DNA of 7,015 nt from Paracoccaceae bacterium (GCA_021767525.1 JAASTF010000157.1:1-7015); one strand, 5' to 3'; positions 1 to 6,358 are shown, counted from the stretch's first letter. The notes: a model not told the origin generated them from the letters alone. Numbers and translations are program-made.

Positions 1-4
1 CCTC

Positions 5-32
5 TTTACATATTTATAGGCGCTATTAATAT
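5..32 (+). promoter_or_regulatory. Candidate sigma-70-type promoter for the P450 operon
   Basis: The 61 bases before the P450 are strikingly AT-rich compared with everything downstream. TTTACA (5-10) matches the -35 consensus at 5 of 6 positions. TAATAT (27-32) matches the -10 consensus at 4 of 6, and the spacing is 16 bases. TATTAATA (24-31) is a self-complementary octamer overlapping the -10, and TAAC-AC-GTTA (36-45) is a small inverted repeat just downstream, near the predicted transcription start, where a repressor could sit. The fit is moderate, and the promoter could also lie left of the window. Confidence 0.4.
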
Positions 33-61
33 ACATAACACGTTAAGAAAAGGGATTTCGC

Positions 62-1318
62 ATGACCGTCTGGACCCCCACCGACACCGGCCACGCCGAT
101 TTGACGAGTCATGACACCTTTTTGCAGGGGCCGCCGCATAACACATTCGCCCGGTTGCGCGCCGAGGACCCCGTGCATTGGACAGATTACGCGGACGGCG
201 AGGGCTTTTGGTCGATCACGCGGATGGCCGACATCATGGAGATGAATCGTCAACCAAACGTTTTCTCATCGGCCCGCGGCATCCGGATGGAGGATCAGAC
301 CTACGAAGAATACCTGGCGCGCCGCACCTTTCAGGAAACCGATCCGCCCGAACACATGCAGACCCGCATCAAGGTGGCCAAGGCCTTTTCCAAGCCGGTG
401 ATCGCCGAATTTGAAAACGATATCAAAACCCTGTGCGACGAAATCCTGGATGACGCTATTGCCAAAGGCACGTTCGACGCGACCAAGGAAATCGCCCGCC
501 AGCTGCCCATGCGGATGCTGGGCCGCATCATCGGCACGCCCGAAGAAGACCTGCCCTGGCTGGTCGAGAAAGGCGACGCGCTGATCGCGAACACCGACCC
601 GGATTTTACCGAGCACGTGCTGGACAAGATGACCACGGACGAGTTTCGGATGATGCCCTTCAACTCACCCGCTGGCGCCGAGCTGTATCAATATGCCAAG
701 GAATTGATGGCCAAAAAGGATGCCGCCGGCGATACCTCGGGCGTGCTGCACCTGATCCTGCAACCCGGCAAAGATGGCAGCCGCATCACCGAAGAAGAGT
801 TCCGCAACTTCTTTTGCCTTCTGGTTGCGGCGGGCAACGACACGACGCGCTATTCCATCGCGGCGGGGCTGCAGGCGTTGACGCATGACCCGCGCTACCT
901 GCATCAGATGCAGACCGAAGATGTATGGGATACCGCCCCCGACGAGATCATCCGCTGGGCCAGCCCGACGATGTATTTCCGCCGCACCGCTACCCAGGAT
1001 TACGACTTGCACGGCAAGACGATCAAGGCCGGCGACAAGGTGCTTTACTGGTTCGTGTCGGCCAATCGCGATGATGCTGCGTTCGACGATCCGTTCGCTT
1101 TTGATCTGCATCGCACCCCCAACCGCCATGTGGCCTTTGGCCAGGGCGGGCCGCATGTCTGCCTGGGGATGTGGCTGGCCCGGCTCGAGGTGCGCGTGCT
1201 GTTCCAGGAACTGGCCAAGCGGATCAAATCGATCGAACCGGCGGGCACGCCGAAATTCCTGCGCTCGAATTTCGTGGGCGGGTACAAGGAACTGCCGGTG
1301 CGCGTCGTGCCGGCGTGA
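62..1318 (+). CDS. Cytochrome P450, soluble bacterial class
   Basis: Haem-thiolate monooxygenase of 418 residues, the normal size for a soluble bacterial P450, with no membrane anchor. It inserts one oxygen atom into an organic substrate using two electrons, here probably delivered by the ferredoxin encoded two genes downstream. Visible landmarks in order are: the C-helix motif DPPEH (94-98) followed by R102; the I-helix oxygen-activation motif A257-G-N-D260-T261-T262 with its acid/alcohol pair; the K-helix E295-I-I-R298; and the haem-binding loop F359-GQGGPHV-C367-L-G369, where C367 is the axial ligand. The haem loop has one residue more between Phe and Cys than the common FGxGxHxCxG form. 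From memory, the CYP124/125-type bacterial P450s that act on lipids and steroids share this spacing. The ATG is preceded by AGGGA (51-55) at 7 bases. A 51-base gap, containing a weak 5-bp hairpin (1328-1345), separates it from the next gene, so co-transcription is likely. The family is certain; the substrate cannot be read from the sequence. Confidence 0.97.
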   Translation: MTVWTPTDTGHADLTSHDTFLQGPPHNTFARLRAEDPVHWTDYADGEGFWSITRMADIMEMNRQPNVFSSARGIRMEDQTYEEYLARRTFQETDPPEHMQTRIKVAKAFSKPVIAEFENDIKTLCDEILDDAIAKGTFDATKEIARQLPMRMLGRIIGTPEEDLPWLVEKGDALIANTDPDFTEHVLDKMTTDEFRMMPFNSPAGAELYQYAKELMAKKDAAGDTSGVLHLILQPGKDGSRITEEEFRNFFCLLVAAGNDTTRYSIAAGLQALTHDPRYLHQMQTEDVWDTAPDEIIRWASPTMYFRRTATQDYDLHGKTIKAGDKVLYWFVSANRDDAAFDDPFAFDLHRTPNRHVAFGQGGPHVCLGMWLARLEVRVLFQELAKRIKSIEPAGTPKFLRSNFVGGYKELPVRVVPA

Positions 1319-1369
1319 TGCCAGGATCGGGGCGCAAAGACCCCGGCCGGCCCAACAGGAGAGACAACG

Positions 1370-2659
1370 ATGAACACCCGCCTGCGCGCTTTGTTTTGCG
1401 ACCACCTGTCGATCATGCGGGGGAAATACCTGCCCGGATCGAAAATCGGTGACGGCTCGACCCGGTTCTGCCGGTCGAATTTCGGCGTGCATTACGACAA
1501 GGATCTGCTGGACGCCCCCGGCGCGATGATGATGCAGGGCCTGCCCGACATGGAACTGCACTGGGAGGGCGAGCAGATCCGCGACAGCTGGGACCGCGCG
1601 ACCAAGATCGTCGTGGGCGATCTGTATGACACCGAAGGCAACCCGCTGGAGATGTGTGGGCGTGGCGCGCTGAAACGCGCGGTGGCCGATTGGCAGGCGC
1701 GCGGGCTGACGCCGCGTGTCGGGCTGGAGCTTGAGGCATTCGCCCTGGTGCCGGACGAAAACAACCGCCTTGTGCCCTATGACACACCCGGCGCGCATGT
1801 CTATGGCACGGGGCCGTTTTCCGACCCGCTGCGGTTCAACGATGCGATCTGGGAAAAAGCGGACGAGCTGGGCTTTCGCCTGGATATGATCACCACCGAA
1901 TATGACAGCCCGCAATTCGAATACACGCTGACATTCGACGACGCGGTAAAGGCGGTGGACGACATCGTGCTGTTCCGCCTGATGGCGCGCGAAATCGCTT
2001 TGGAACATGGCGTTGTCCTGTCCTTCATGCCCAAACCGATTGCCGAGGCGGGTGGATCGGGCATGCATATCAATTTCTCTTTCGCCGATGGCGATGGCGG
2101 CAATGCGCTGTCCAGCGGCCCGCGTGGCGGGCCCGACCATATGAACGACGTGGCCAAGGGCTGTATCGCCGGGCTGGTGCATCACCACCGGGGGCTGGCC
2201 GGGCTAATTGCGCCCACGGCCAACAGCTACCAGCGGCTTCAACCCGGATCGCTGTCGGGGTTCTTGTGCAACTGGGGCGGCGACCACCGCAACGTCACCA
2301 CCCGCATCAGCACCGAGGGCGGACCAAAGGCGCGGCTGGAACACCGGATGGCCGATGCCAGCGCGAATCCTTACGTCGCCGTCGCCGCCGTGTTGCAGGC
2401 CGCGCGGCTGGGCGTGGAAAACGGCTACGCCTTGCCGCCTATCGAAACCGGCGACGGGTTCGAGAAATGGGACGCCAAGGAAACTACCGCCATCGACCTG
2501 AAAGGCGCGGTGGCCGACCTGAAGGCCGACGGCGCGTTGCAGGCGGCAGTGGGGCAACTGCTGTGCGACAACCACATCTTCATGAAGGAAAAAGAGGTCA
2601 GGAAAACCCGCGACCTCGAAGGCGACCAGCTGCGCGATTTCTACGTTTGGTTCGTGTGA
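1370..2659 (+). CDS. Glutamine synthetase family protein, probable gamma-glutamyl-amine ligase
   Basis: ATP-dependent ligase of the class I glutamine synthetase fold, 429 residues, slightly shorter than GlnA (about 470). The catalytic barrel is complete. It has E120-L-E122 and E177/E184 (in EYDSPQFE) as metal ligands, H233 in GSGMHIN (229-235), NSYQRL (285-290), R307 and R312 (E. coli R339 and R344), and R322-L-E324-H-R326 (E. coli E357 and R359), followed by the ASANPY signature. An ungapped alignment from R289 (E. coli R321) puts L295 where GlnA has the flap residue E327, which closes the site and takes the proton from ammonium. I see no recognisable GlnA adenylylation-tyrosine segment. The protein therefore probably activates glutamate as gamma-glutamyl phosphate but couples it to an amine, as PuuA, GmaS or the aniline and isopropylamine ligases do. 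That specificity is inference. AGGAGA (1357-1362) precedes the ATG by 7 bases. It lies between the P450 and ferredoxin genes in one operon, so its substrate or product is probably the P450's product or substrate. Confidence 0.9.
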   Translation: MNTRLRALFCDHLSIMRGKYLPGSKIGDGSTRFCRSNFGVHYDKDLLDAPGAMMMQGLPDMELHWEGEQIRDSWDRATKIVVGDLYDTEGNPLEMCGRGALKRAVADWQARGLTPRVGLELEAFALVPDENNRLVPYDTPGAHVYGTGPFSDPLRFNDAIWEKADELGFRLDMITTEYDSPQFEYTLTFDDAVKAVDDIVLFRLMAREIALEHGVVLSFMPKPIAEAGGSGMHINFSFADGDGGNALSSGPRGGPDHMNDVAKGCIAGLVHHHRGLAGLIAPTANSYQRLQPGSLSGFLCNWGGDHRNVTTRISTEGGPKARLEHRMADASANPYVAVAAVLQAARLGVENGYALPPIETGDGFEKWDAKETTAIDLKGAVADLKADGALQAAVGQLLCDNHIFMKEKEVRKTRDLEGDQLRDFYVWFV

Positions 2660-2681
2660 CACTGTAGGAAAGGACGATCTG

Positions 2682-2996
2682 ATGAAAGTGACCTGGAAAC
2701 TGCCGGACGGGGGCGAAATAAACGCCGATGTGGCCGAAGGCGTCAACATGATGGAAGCCGCCGTTGCCAACAACGTGCCCAATGTCATCGGTGAATGCGG
2801 CGGCAACCTGTCTTGCGCCACCTGCCATGTCTATGTCGACGACGTCTGGGTGGATGCCACCGGCATGGCCGATGATTTCGAAGACGCGATGCTTGATGTG
2901 GCCGAGGCCGCGCGCCGCGACAGCTCGCGCCTGTCGTGCCAAATCACCGCGTCGGACCGGTTGGACGGGCTGGTTCTGATCGTTCCCGAAGCTTGA
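2682..2996 (+). CDS. [2Fe-2S] ferredoxin, adrenodoxin/putidaredoxin type
   Basis: Small soluble electron carrier of 104 residues. Four cysteines are arranged C39-x5-C45-x2-C48-x37-C86, the adrenodoxin/putidaredoxin spacing rather than the plant type (C-x4-C-x2-C). The surrounding motifs GECGGNLSCATCHVYV (37-52) and SRLSCQI (82-88) are family hallmarks. The acidic stretch after the third cysteine (D53, D54, D58, D64, D65, E67, D68) matches the surface such ferredoxins use to dock on reductase and P450. Ferredoxins of this type feed class I bacterial P450s, so the P450 in the same operon is the obvious partner. No FAD-dependent ferredoxin reductase is encoded in the window; one must be supplied from elsewhere. 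The start is set by AGGA (2671-2674) 7 bases before the ATG; the gap to the ligase gene is 22 bases. Iron-sulfur cluster assembly ferredoxins (Fdx) have the same spacing but normally sit in isc operons, so P450 service is much more likely. Confidence 0.95.
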   Translation: MKVTWKLPDGGEINADVAEGVNMMEAAVANNVPNVIGECGGNLSCATCHVYVDDVWVDATGMADDFEDAMLDVAEAARRDSSRLSCQITASDRLDGLVLIVPEA

Positions 2997-3011
2997 GGTC
3001 AGGCCGGCAAC

Positions 3012-3033
3012 AAGGCGGCCAACCACCGCTTTT
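3012..3033 (+). terminator. Possible weak intrinsic terminator after the ferredoxin gene
   Basis: Sixteen bases after the ferredoxin stop codon, AAGGCGG (3012-3018) can pair with CCGCTTT (3026-3032), with one G-U pair and a 7-base loop, and the 3' arm runs straight into TTTT (3030-3033). An overlapping alternative stem, GGCCG/CGGCC (3002-3006/3016-3020), is also possible. The stem is short and the U-tract brief, so it may only partly stop transcription from the P450 operon. Confidence 0.35.
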
Positions 3034-3088
3034 GAGATCAAAATTCCTATTTCTATCAAATTCTTGCGGCGCATATCCCGGCATCGGT

Positions 3089-3112
3089 TTGACATCTCGG
3101 CTCAGGATGTCA
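3089..3112 (+). promoter_or_regulatory. Inverted repeat overlapping a TTGACA hexamer; candidate operator/promoter for the TRAP operon
   Basis: TTGACA at 3089-3094 is a perfect -35 hexamer. Starting one base later, TGACATC (3090-3096) is repeated exactly in inverse as GATGTCA (3106-3112), with 9 bases between, a centre-to-centre distance of 16 bases, suitable for a dimeric regulator on one face of the helix. No good -10 lies at 16-18 bases: TGTAAG (3116-3121) is 21 bases away and TATCTT (3124-3129) 29 bases away. The -35 assignment is therefore uncertain, and the site could depend on an activator or another sigma factor. No regulator is identified. Confidence 0.35.
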
Positions 3113-3259
3113 TCGTGTAAGGGTATCTTACGGGTGGTGACCCGCGCCTTTGTTGTGCGCAACCGCCCGACCATCGCGCCCGCGTCACTTTCGGCTGCGC
3201 GCGCATCCGGGACGGACGCCTGAGCCACCCGGCAGAAAACCAAAGATCTCTCGCGTATA

Positions 3260-3277
3260 CCGGTGCGTTGGCACCGG
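3260..3277 (+). promoter_or_regulatory. Stem-loop in the leader of the binding-protein gene
   Basis: CCGGTGC (3260-3266) and GCACCGG (3271-3277) form a perfect 7-bp stem closed by a GTTG loop, ending 40 bases before the start codon. A T-run (TTTTT, around 3290-3294) follows only after a dozen bases, so it does not look like an ordinary terminator. It could stabilise the 5' end of the mRNA or be a protein-binding site. Confidence 0.3.
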
Positions 3278-3317
3278 CGCTTACGTGTGTTTTTGCAATC
3301 GAAAGGGAGAGACAGAT

Positions 3318-4337
3318 ATGAAAATGACCAAACGCTTTTTGACCGGAACCGCCGCCATTGCGGCCTTTGCCGCCAGCATGACCGCCGCGCAGGCCGAAAC
3401 TTGGCGCTACGCGTTCGAAGAGGCGATTACCGACGTGCAGGGCGTGTTCGCCACCAAGTTCAAGGAAGAGGTCGAGGCAAACTCTGACCATGAAATTCAG
3501 CTGTTTCCGTATGGCACGCTGGGTGAATCGGCCGACATCATGGAACAGACCCAGGCCGGCATCCTGCAATTCGTGAACCAAAGCCCCGGCTTTACCGGTT
3601 CGTTGATCCCCGAGGCGCAAGTGTTCTTCGTGCCCTACCTGCTGCCGCAGAACAGCGAAGAACTGAACGAGTTTTTCCGCACCTCGAAGGCCATCAACGA
3701 AATGTTCCCCGAGCTTTACGCCGAACAGGGGCTTGAGCTGCTGGCCATGTATCCCGAGGGCGAGGTGGTGATGACCACCAAGGAGCCCGTCACCGGCCCG
3801 TCGGACCTGAACGAGGTCAAGTTCCGCGTGATGACCAACCCGCTGCTGGTGGAAAGCTACCGTGCCTTCGGCGCGACGCCGACGCCGCTGCCGTGGGGCG
3901 AGGTCTATGGTGGCCTGCAGACGAACATCATTCAGGGTCAGGAAAACCCGATGTTCTTTGTTGAATCGACCAAGATGTACGAGGTGACCGACCACATCAC
4001 CTTTACCGGTCACAACAACTTCACCACCGCGATTATGGCCAACCAGCAGTTCTTTGAAGGGCTGAGCGAGGAAGATCAGCAAATGATCCAGGATGCCATC
4101 GACGTGGCGTTTGAATACATCCTCGACTATCAGCAGGGCCTGACCGAAGAGTCGCTGGCCAAGATCAAGGAAGAGAAGCCGTCGATGACCGTGACGCGCC
4201 TGAGCGAAGAGCAGCGCGCGCCCTTCATGGAGGCGGCTGAAGAGGTCGAGGCGCAGTTCATCGAGATGACGGGTGACTCGGGCAAGGCGATCCTTGACCA
4301 GATGAAGGCCGACCTCGAGGCCGTGACCGCCGACTAA
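3318..4337 (+). CDS. teaA: TRAP transporter periplasmic binding protein, ectoine/hydroxyectoine TeaA/UehA type
   Basis: Extracytoplasmic solute receptor (DctP family) of 339 residues; it captures the solute in the periplasm and hands it to the TRAP membrane subunits. Residues 1-26 are a Sec signal peptide: a KMTKR start, a hydrophobic Ala-rich core and an A-Q-A cleavage site before E27. The sequence closely follows H. elongata TeaA as I remember it, including shared stretches such as GILQFVNQSPGFTGSLIP and ATPTPLPWGEVYGGLQ. In mature numbering, the TeaA ectoine contacts E9, F66, R144, W167, N184 and F209 are all kept (full-length E35, F92, R170, W193, N210, F235). TeaA W188 is F here (F214). 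R170 to N210 keeps the 40-residue spacing of DctP carboxylate-binding receptors. The start is the ATG at 3318: GGGAG (3305-3309) is 8 bases upstream and the signal peptide begins there. The frame stays open further upstream, but without signal character. A strong hairpin follows the gene, probably giving extra receptor over membrane subunits. Ectoine or a close analogue is the likely ligand (inferred). Confidence 0.9.
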   Translation: MKMTKRFLTGTAAIAAFAASMTAAQAETWRYAFEEAITDVQGVFATKFKEEVEANSDHEIQLFPYGTLGESADIMEQTQAGILQFVNQSPGFTGSLIPEAQVFFVPYLLPQNSEELNEFFRTSKAINEMFPELYAEQGLELLAMYPEGEVVMTTKEPVTGPSDLNEVKFRVMTNPLLVESYRAFGATPTPLPWGEVYGGLQTNIIQGQENPMFFVESTKMYEVTDHITFTGHNNFTTAIMANQQFFEGLSEEDQQMIQDAIDVAFEYILDYQQGLTEESLAKIKEEKPSMTVTRLSEEQRAPFMEAAEEVEAQFIEMTGDSGKAILDQMKADLEAVTAD

Positions 4338-4354
4338 ACCGGCCTACCCTTATT

Positions 4355-4395
4355 GGATGCGCCCCGCGCGGGGCGCATCCGTTTTGTTACTTTTC
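4355..4395 (+). terminator. Strong intrinsic terminator/attenuator between receptor and membrane-subunit genes
   Basis: Positions 4355-4380 are a perfect 26-base palindrome, GGATGCGCCCC-GCGC-GGGGCGCATCC: an 11-bp GC-rich stem with a 4-base loop. It is followed directly by GTTTTGTTACTTTTC (4381-4395). It begins 17 bases after the receptor stop codon and ends before the next ribosome site, with no fresh promoter apparent. Partial readthrough here would give abundant periplasmic receptor and less of the membrane subunits, which is the usual ratio in TRAP systems. Confidence 0.85.
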
Positions 4396-4409
4396 CCGAT
4401 CATTCATAC

Positions 4410-4424
4410 GAGGGCGGTTCGGTG
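4410..4424 (+). promoter_or_regulatory. Ribosome binding site that fixes a GTG start for the small TRAP subunit
   Basis: GAGGG (4410-4414) lies 7 bases before GTG (4422-4424). The frame is open further upstream, but the only earlier initiator-like codon, TTG at 4353, lies at the edge of the terminator hairpin and has no ribosome site. There is no ATG in this frame until inside the first membrane helix. The GTG is therefore the best start. Confidence 0.75.
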
Positions 4425-5051
4425 ACAGAAGAAAAAAACCGCAGCCAGCTGCAATCTCAGACCGATACCACAGGAACTGACGACGCCCCGCTGGAAGATT
4501 ATCAATCTTCGCTGCCGGGCTTTCTTGGCACCATCGACACCGCGATCAGCCGCGTAGAAAGCGTTTTGCTGGCCGTTGGCGTTCTTCTGATGGCACTCAA
4601 TACCGTTTCGAACGTGGTTGGCCGTTTCGTCTTTCAGAGTTCGATCTTCTTTTCCGAAGAATTGAACCGCATCCTGATTATCCTGATCACCTTCGCCGGT
4701 ATTTCTTACGCGGCGCGGCAGGGCCGCCATATCCGCATGTCGGCCATATTCGACGCGCTGCCCCCGCGCCCACGCAAGGTTTTGATGATCATCATCGCCA
4801 TCGTAACCGCCATCTTCATGTTCGGCCTGGCGTGGTATTCGTTGCAATATATCCTGACGCAGGCCAGCCGCGGCCGGGTACTGCCCAGCCTGCAAATCCC
4901 CGTCTGGGTCATCCTTGTCTGGGTGCCCGTGGGCTTTTTCATGACCGGGCTGCAATACGCCCTGACCGCCATCAAGAACCTGCTGGAAAAAGACATCTAC
5001 CTGTCGACCAGCGTGCTTGAGGGCTATGACGATGACGAGCTGGAGGTCTGA
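4422..5051 (+). CDS. teaB: TRAP transporter small membrane subunit (DctQ/TeaB type)
   Basis: Inner-membrane small subunit of the TRAP transporter, 209 residues from the GTG start, within the usual DctQ range. The first ~44 residues are hydrophilic and rich in Gln, Thr, Ser and Asp, longer than in many DctQ proteins. Four hydrophobic helices follow at about 45-66, 82-98, 119-142 and 158-182. The segment E79-E80-L-N-R83 through A98-R-Q-G-R-H103 is the DctQ family signature (acidic-Arg pair, then a Gly-x-His turn). The C-terminus is strongly acidic (DDDELE, 203-208). It pairs with the large subunit, whose gene starts 3 bases after its stop codon, and GGAGG (5042-5046), inside the end of this gene, is the ribosome site for that gene, so the two are probably translationally coupled. 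The symbol rests on its neighbour's similarity to TeaA and on gene order; the sequence alone says only DctQ. Confidence 0.88.
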   Translation: MTEEKNRSQLQSQTDTTGTDDAPLEDYQSSLPGFLGTIDTAISRVESVLLAVGVLLMALNTVSNVVGRFVFQSSIFFSEELNRILIILITFAGISYAARQGRHIRMSAIFDALPPRPRKVLMIIIAIVTAIFMFGLAWYSLQYILTQASRGRVLPSLQIPVWVILVWVPVGFFMTGLQYALTAIKNLLEKDIYLSTSVLEGYDDDELEV

Positions 5052-5054
5052 TCG

Positions 5055-6341
5055 ATGGGCTGGACAATCTTTTCGATCATGATCGTTCTGCTGCTGCTGG
5101 GTTTCCCGATGATGATCCCGCTGATCGTCGGGGCCTTTGTCGGCTTTTATTCGCTATTCGGCGGCTTCGGGCAGATGGAAACCATGGTGCAGCAGATGAT
5201 GGCGGGCATCCGGCCCGCGTCGCTGATCGCGGTGCCGATGTTCATCTTTGCCGCCGATATCATGACGCGCGGGCAATCGGCGGGGCGGCTGATCGACCTG
5301 GTGATGTCCTTCGTGGGGCATTTGCGTGGTGGATTGGCGGTATCGACCGCCGCTGCCTGCACAATGTTCGGGGCCGTCTCGGGCTCCACCCAGGCGACGG
5401 TGGTGGCCATCGGCGGCCCGCTGCGGCCGCGGATGCAAAAGGCGGGCTATAACGACAGTTTCATCCTGGCGCTGATCGTCAATTCATCCGACATCGCGTT
5501 CCTGATCCCGCCCTCGATCGGCATGATCATCTATGGCGTGGTGTCGAACACCTCGATCGCCGAGCTGTTCATCGCCGGCGTCGGCCCCGGTCTTCTGATC
5601 CTGTTCCTGTTCTCGGTCTATTCGTGGATTTACGCCGTGCGCAACAACGTGCCGACCGAGCCAAAGGCCAGCTGGGGCGAACGTTTGATGGCCCTGCAAA
5701 AGGCACTTTGGCCTCTGGGCTTTCCGGTGATCATCATCGGCGGCATCTATGGCGGGATCTTTTCCCCGACCGAGGCAGCAGCGGCCTGTGTGCTTTACGC
5801 CATCGTGCTGGAAATGTTCGTGTTCCGGGAATTGGACATGAAGGGCCTTTACGACACCGCCAAGTCGACCGGGCTTATCACCGCGGTGGTGTTCATCCTT
5901 GTGGGCGCAGGGGCTGCGTTCAGCTGGGTGATTTCCTTTGCCCAGATCCCGCAGGCCATTCTGTCGGGCATTGGCATCGACGAAATGGGACAGATCGGCG
6001 TTCTGGTGGTGATCTCGATCGCGTTCTTCATCGGCTGCATGTTCGTCGACCCGATCGTGGTGATCCTGGTGCTTGTGCCGATCTTCGCGCCGGTGGTGAA
6101 TTCGGTGGGCCTCGACCCCGTTCTGGTGGGCACGATCATCACCTTGCAGGTGGCCATCGGCTCGGCCACGCCGCCATTCGGATGCGACATCTTCACCGCC
6201 ATCGCCGTGTTCAAGCGGCCCTATCTTGAGGTCATCAAGGGCACACCGCCCTTCATCTTCATCCTGCTGTGCGTCTCGGCCTTGTTGATCTTTTTCCCTG
6301 ATATTGCGCTGTTCCTGCGCGATCTGGCCTTTGGCGACTGA
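5055..6341 (+). CDS. teaC: TRAP transporter large membrane subunit (DctM/TeaC type)
   Basis: Ion-coupled permease subunit of 428 residues, the standard DctM length; it carries the solute across the inner membrane, driven by a sodium (or proton) gradient. The whole protein is hydrophobic, with a dozen or so predicted helices. Family motifs in order: PMFIFAADIM (61-70), G110-S-T-Q-A114 with A118-I-G-G, N143-S-S-D in the following hairpin, IPPSIGMIIYG (151-161), SPTEAAA (237-243), F330-V-D-P333, and I368-GSA-TPPFG (372-376) in the second repeat. The paired G-S/T-P elements correspond to the inverted repeats that build the substrate and sodium sites in DctM proteins. The ATG is 8 bases after GGAGG and 3 bases after the small-subunit stop. 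A 17-base gap with a strong ribosome site leads to the UspA gene, placing all three in one transcript. The family is certain; the ectoine-type ligand is inferred from the binding protein. Confidence 0.95.
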   Translation: MGWTIFSIMIVLLLLGFPMMIPLIVGAFVGFYSLFGGFGQMETMVQQMMAGIRPASLIAVPMFIFAADIMTRGQSAGRLIDLVMSFVGHLRGGLAVSTAAACTMFGAVSGSTQATVVAIGGPLRPRMQKAGYNDSFILALIVNSSDIAFLIPPSIGMIIYGVVSNTSIAELFIAGVGPGLLILFLFSVYSWIYAVRNNVPTEPKASWGERLMALQKALWPLGFPVIIIGGIYGGIFSPTEAAAACVLYAIVLEMFVFRELDMKGLYDTAKSTGLITAVVFILVGAGAAFSWVISFAQIPQAILSGIGIDEMGQIGVLVVISIAFFIGCMFVDPIVVILVLVPIFAPVVNSVGLDPVLVGTIITLQVAIGSATPPFGCDIFTAIAVFKRPYLEVIKGTPPFIFILLCVSALLIFFPDIALFLRDLAFGD

Positions 6342-6358
6342 CGAAAGAGGAGGAGGCG

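Larger units (their letters stand above)
2997..3317 (+). other. Intergenic region of 321 bases between the ferredoxin and TRAP operons
   Basis: I see no gene here: the open frames crossing it lack ribosome sites and show no recognisable protein pattern. It contains, in order, a possible weak terminator (3012-3033), an inverted repeat TGACATC-N9-GATGTCA over a perfect TTGACA hexamer (3089-3112), a 5-bp hairpin CGGGT-GGTG-ACCCG (3131-3144), and a 7-bp hairpin with a 4-base loop (3260-3277) about 40 bases before the binding-protein start. The size and content suit a separately regulated promoter and a structured leader for the transporter operon. A regulator gene of the EnuR kind, often next to ectoine uptake genes, is not present in this gap. 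Confidence 0.6.

Noticed and set aside
665..2188. Long open frame (507 codons) on the minus strand
   Set aside because: It runs antisense across both the P450 and the ligase genes, whose motifs are unambiguous on the plus strand; its translation has no recognisable domain and reflects GC-rich codon shadowing.
2204..2821. Minus-strand open frame of 205 codons across the ligase and ferredoxin genes
   Set aside because: It is antisense to the ligase C-terminus and the ferredoxin cysteine motif; low-complexity shadow.
3131..3144. CGGGT-GGTG-ACCCG hairpin as a terminator
   Set aside because: The stem is only 5 bp with no U-tract directly after it, and such short GC hairpins are expected by chance in this composition.
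2936..3223. Possible small gene or regulator in the 321-base gap, either strand
   Set aside because: Both strands have open frames here, but they are Arg/Pro-rich, overlap the ferredoxin end, and show no helix-turn-helix pattern or ribosome site.
3150..3317. N-terminal extension of the TRAP receptor by 56 codons
   Set aside because: The extension is Arg/Pro-rich with no signal character; the signal peptide and ribosome site begin at 3318.
3102..4082. Open frame of 326 codons on the minus strand
   Set aside because: It is antisense to the receptor gene, His/Gly/Arg-rich without domain pattern, and no ribosome site supports it.
4353..4421. TTG start adding 23 residues to the small TRAP subunit
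   Set aside because: The codon is at the base of the terminator hairpin, has no ribosome site, and the GTG at 4422 has one at proper spacing.
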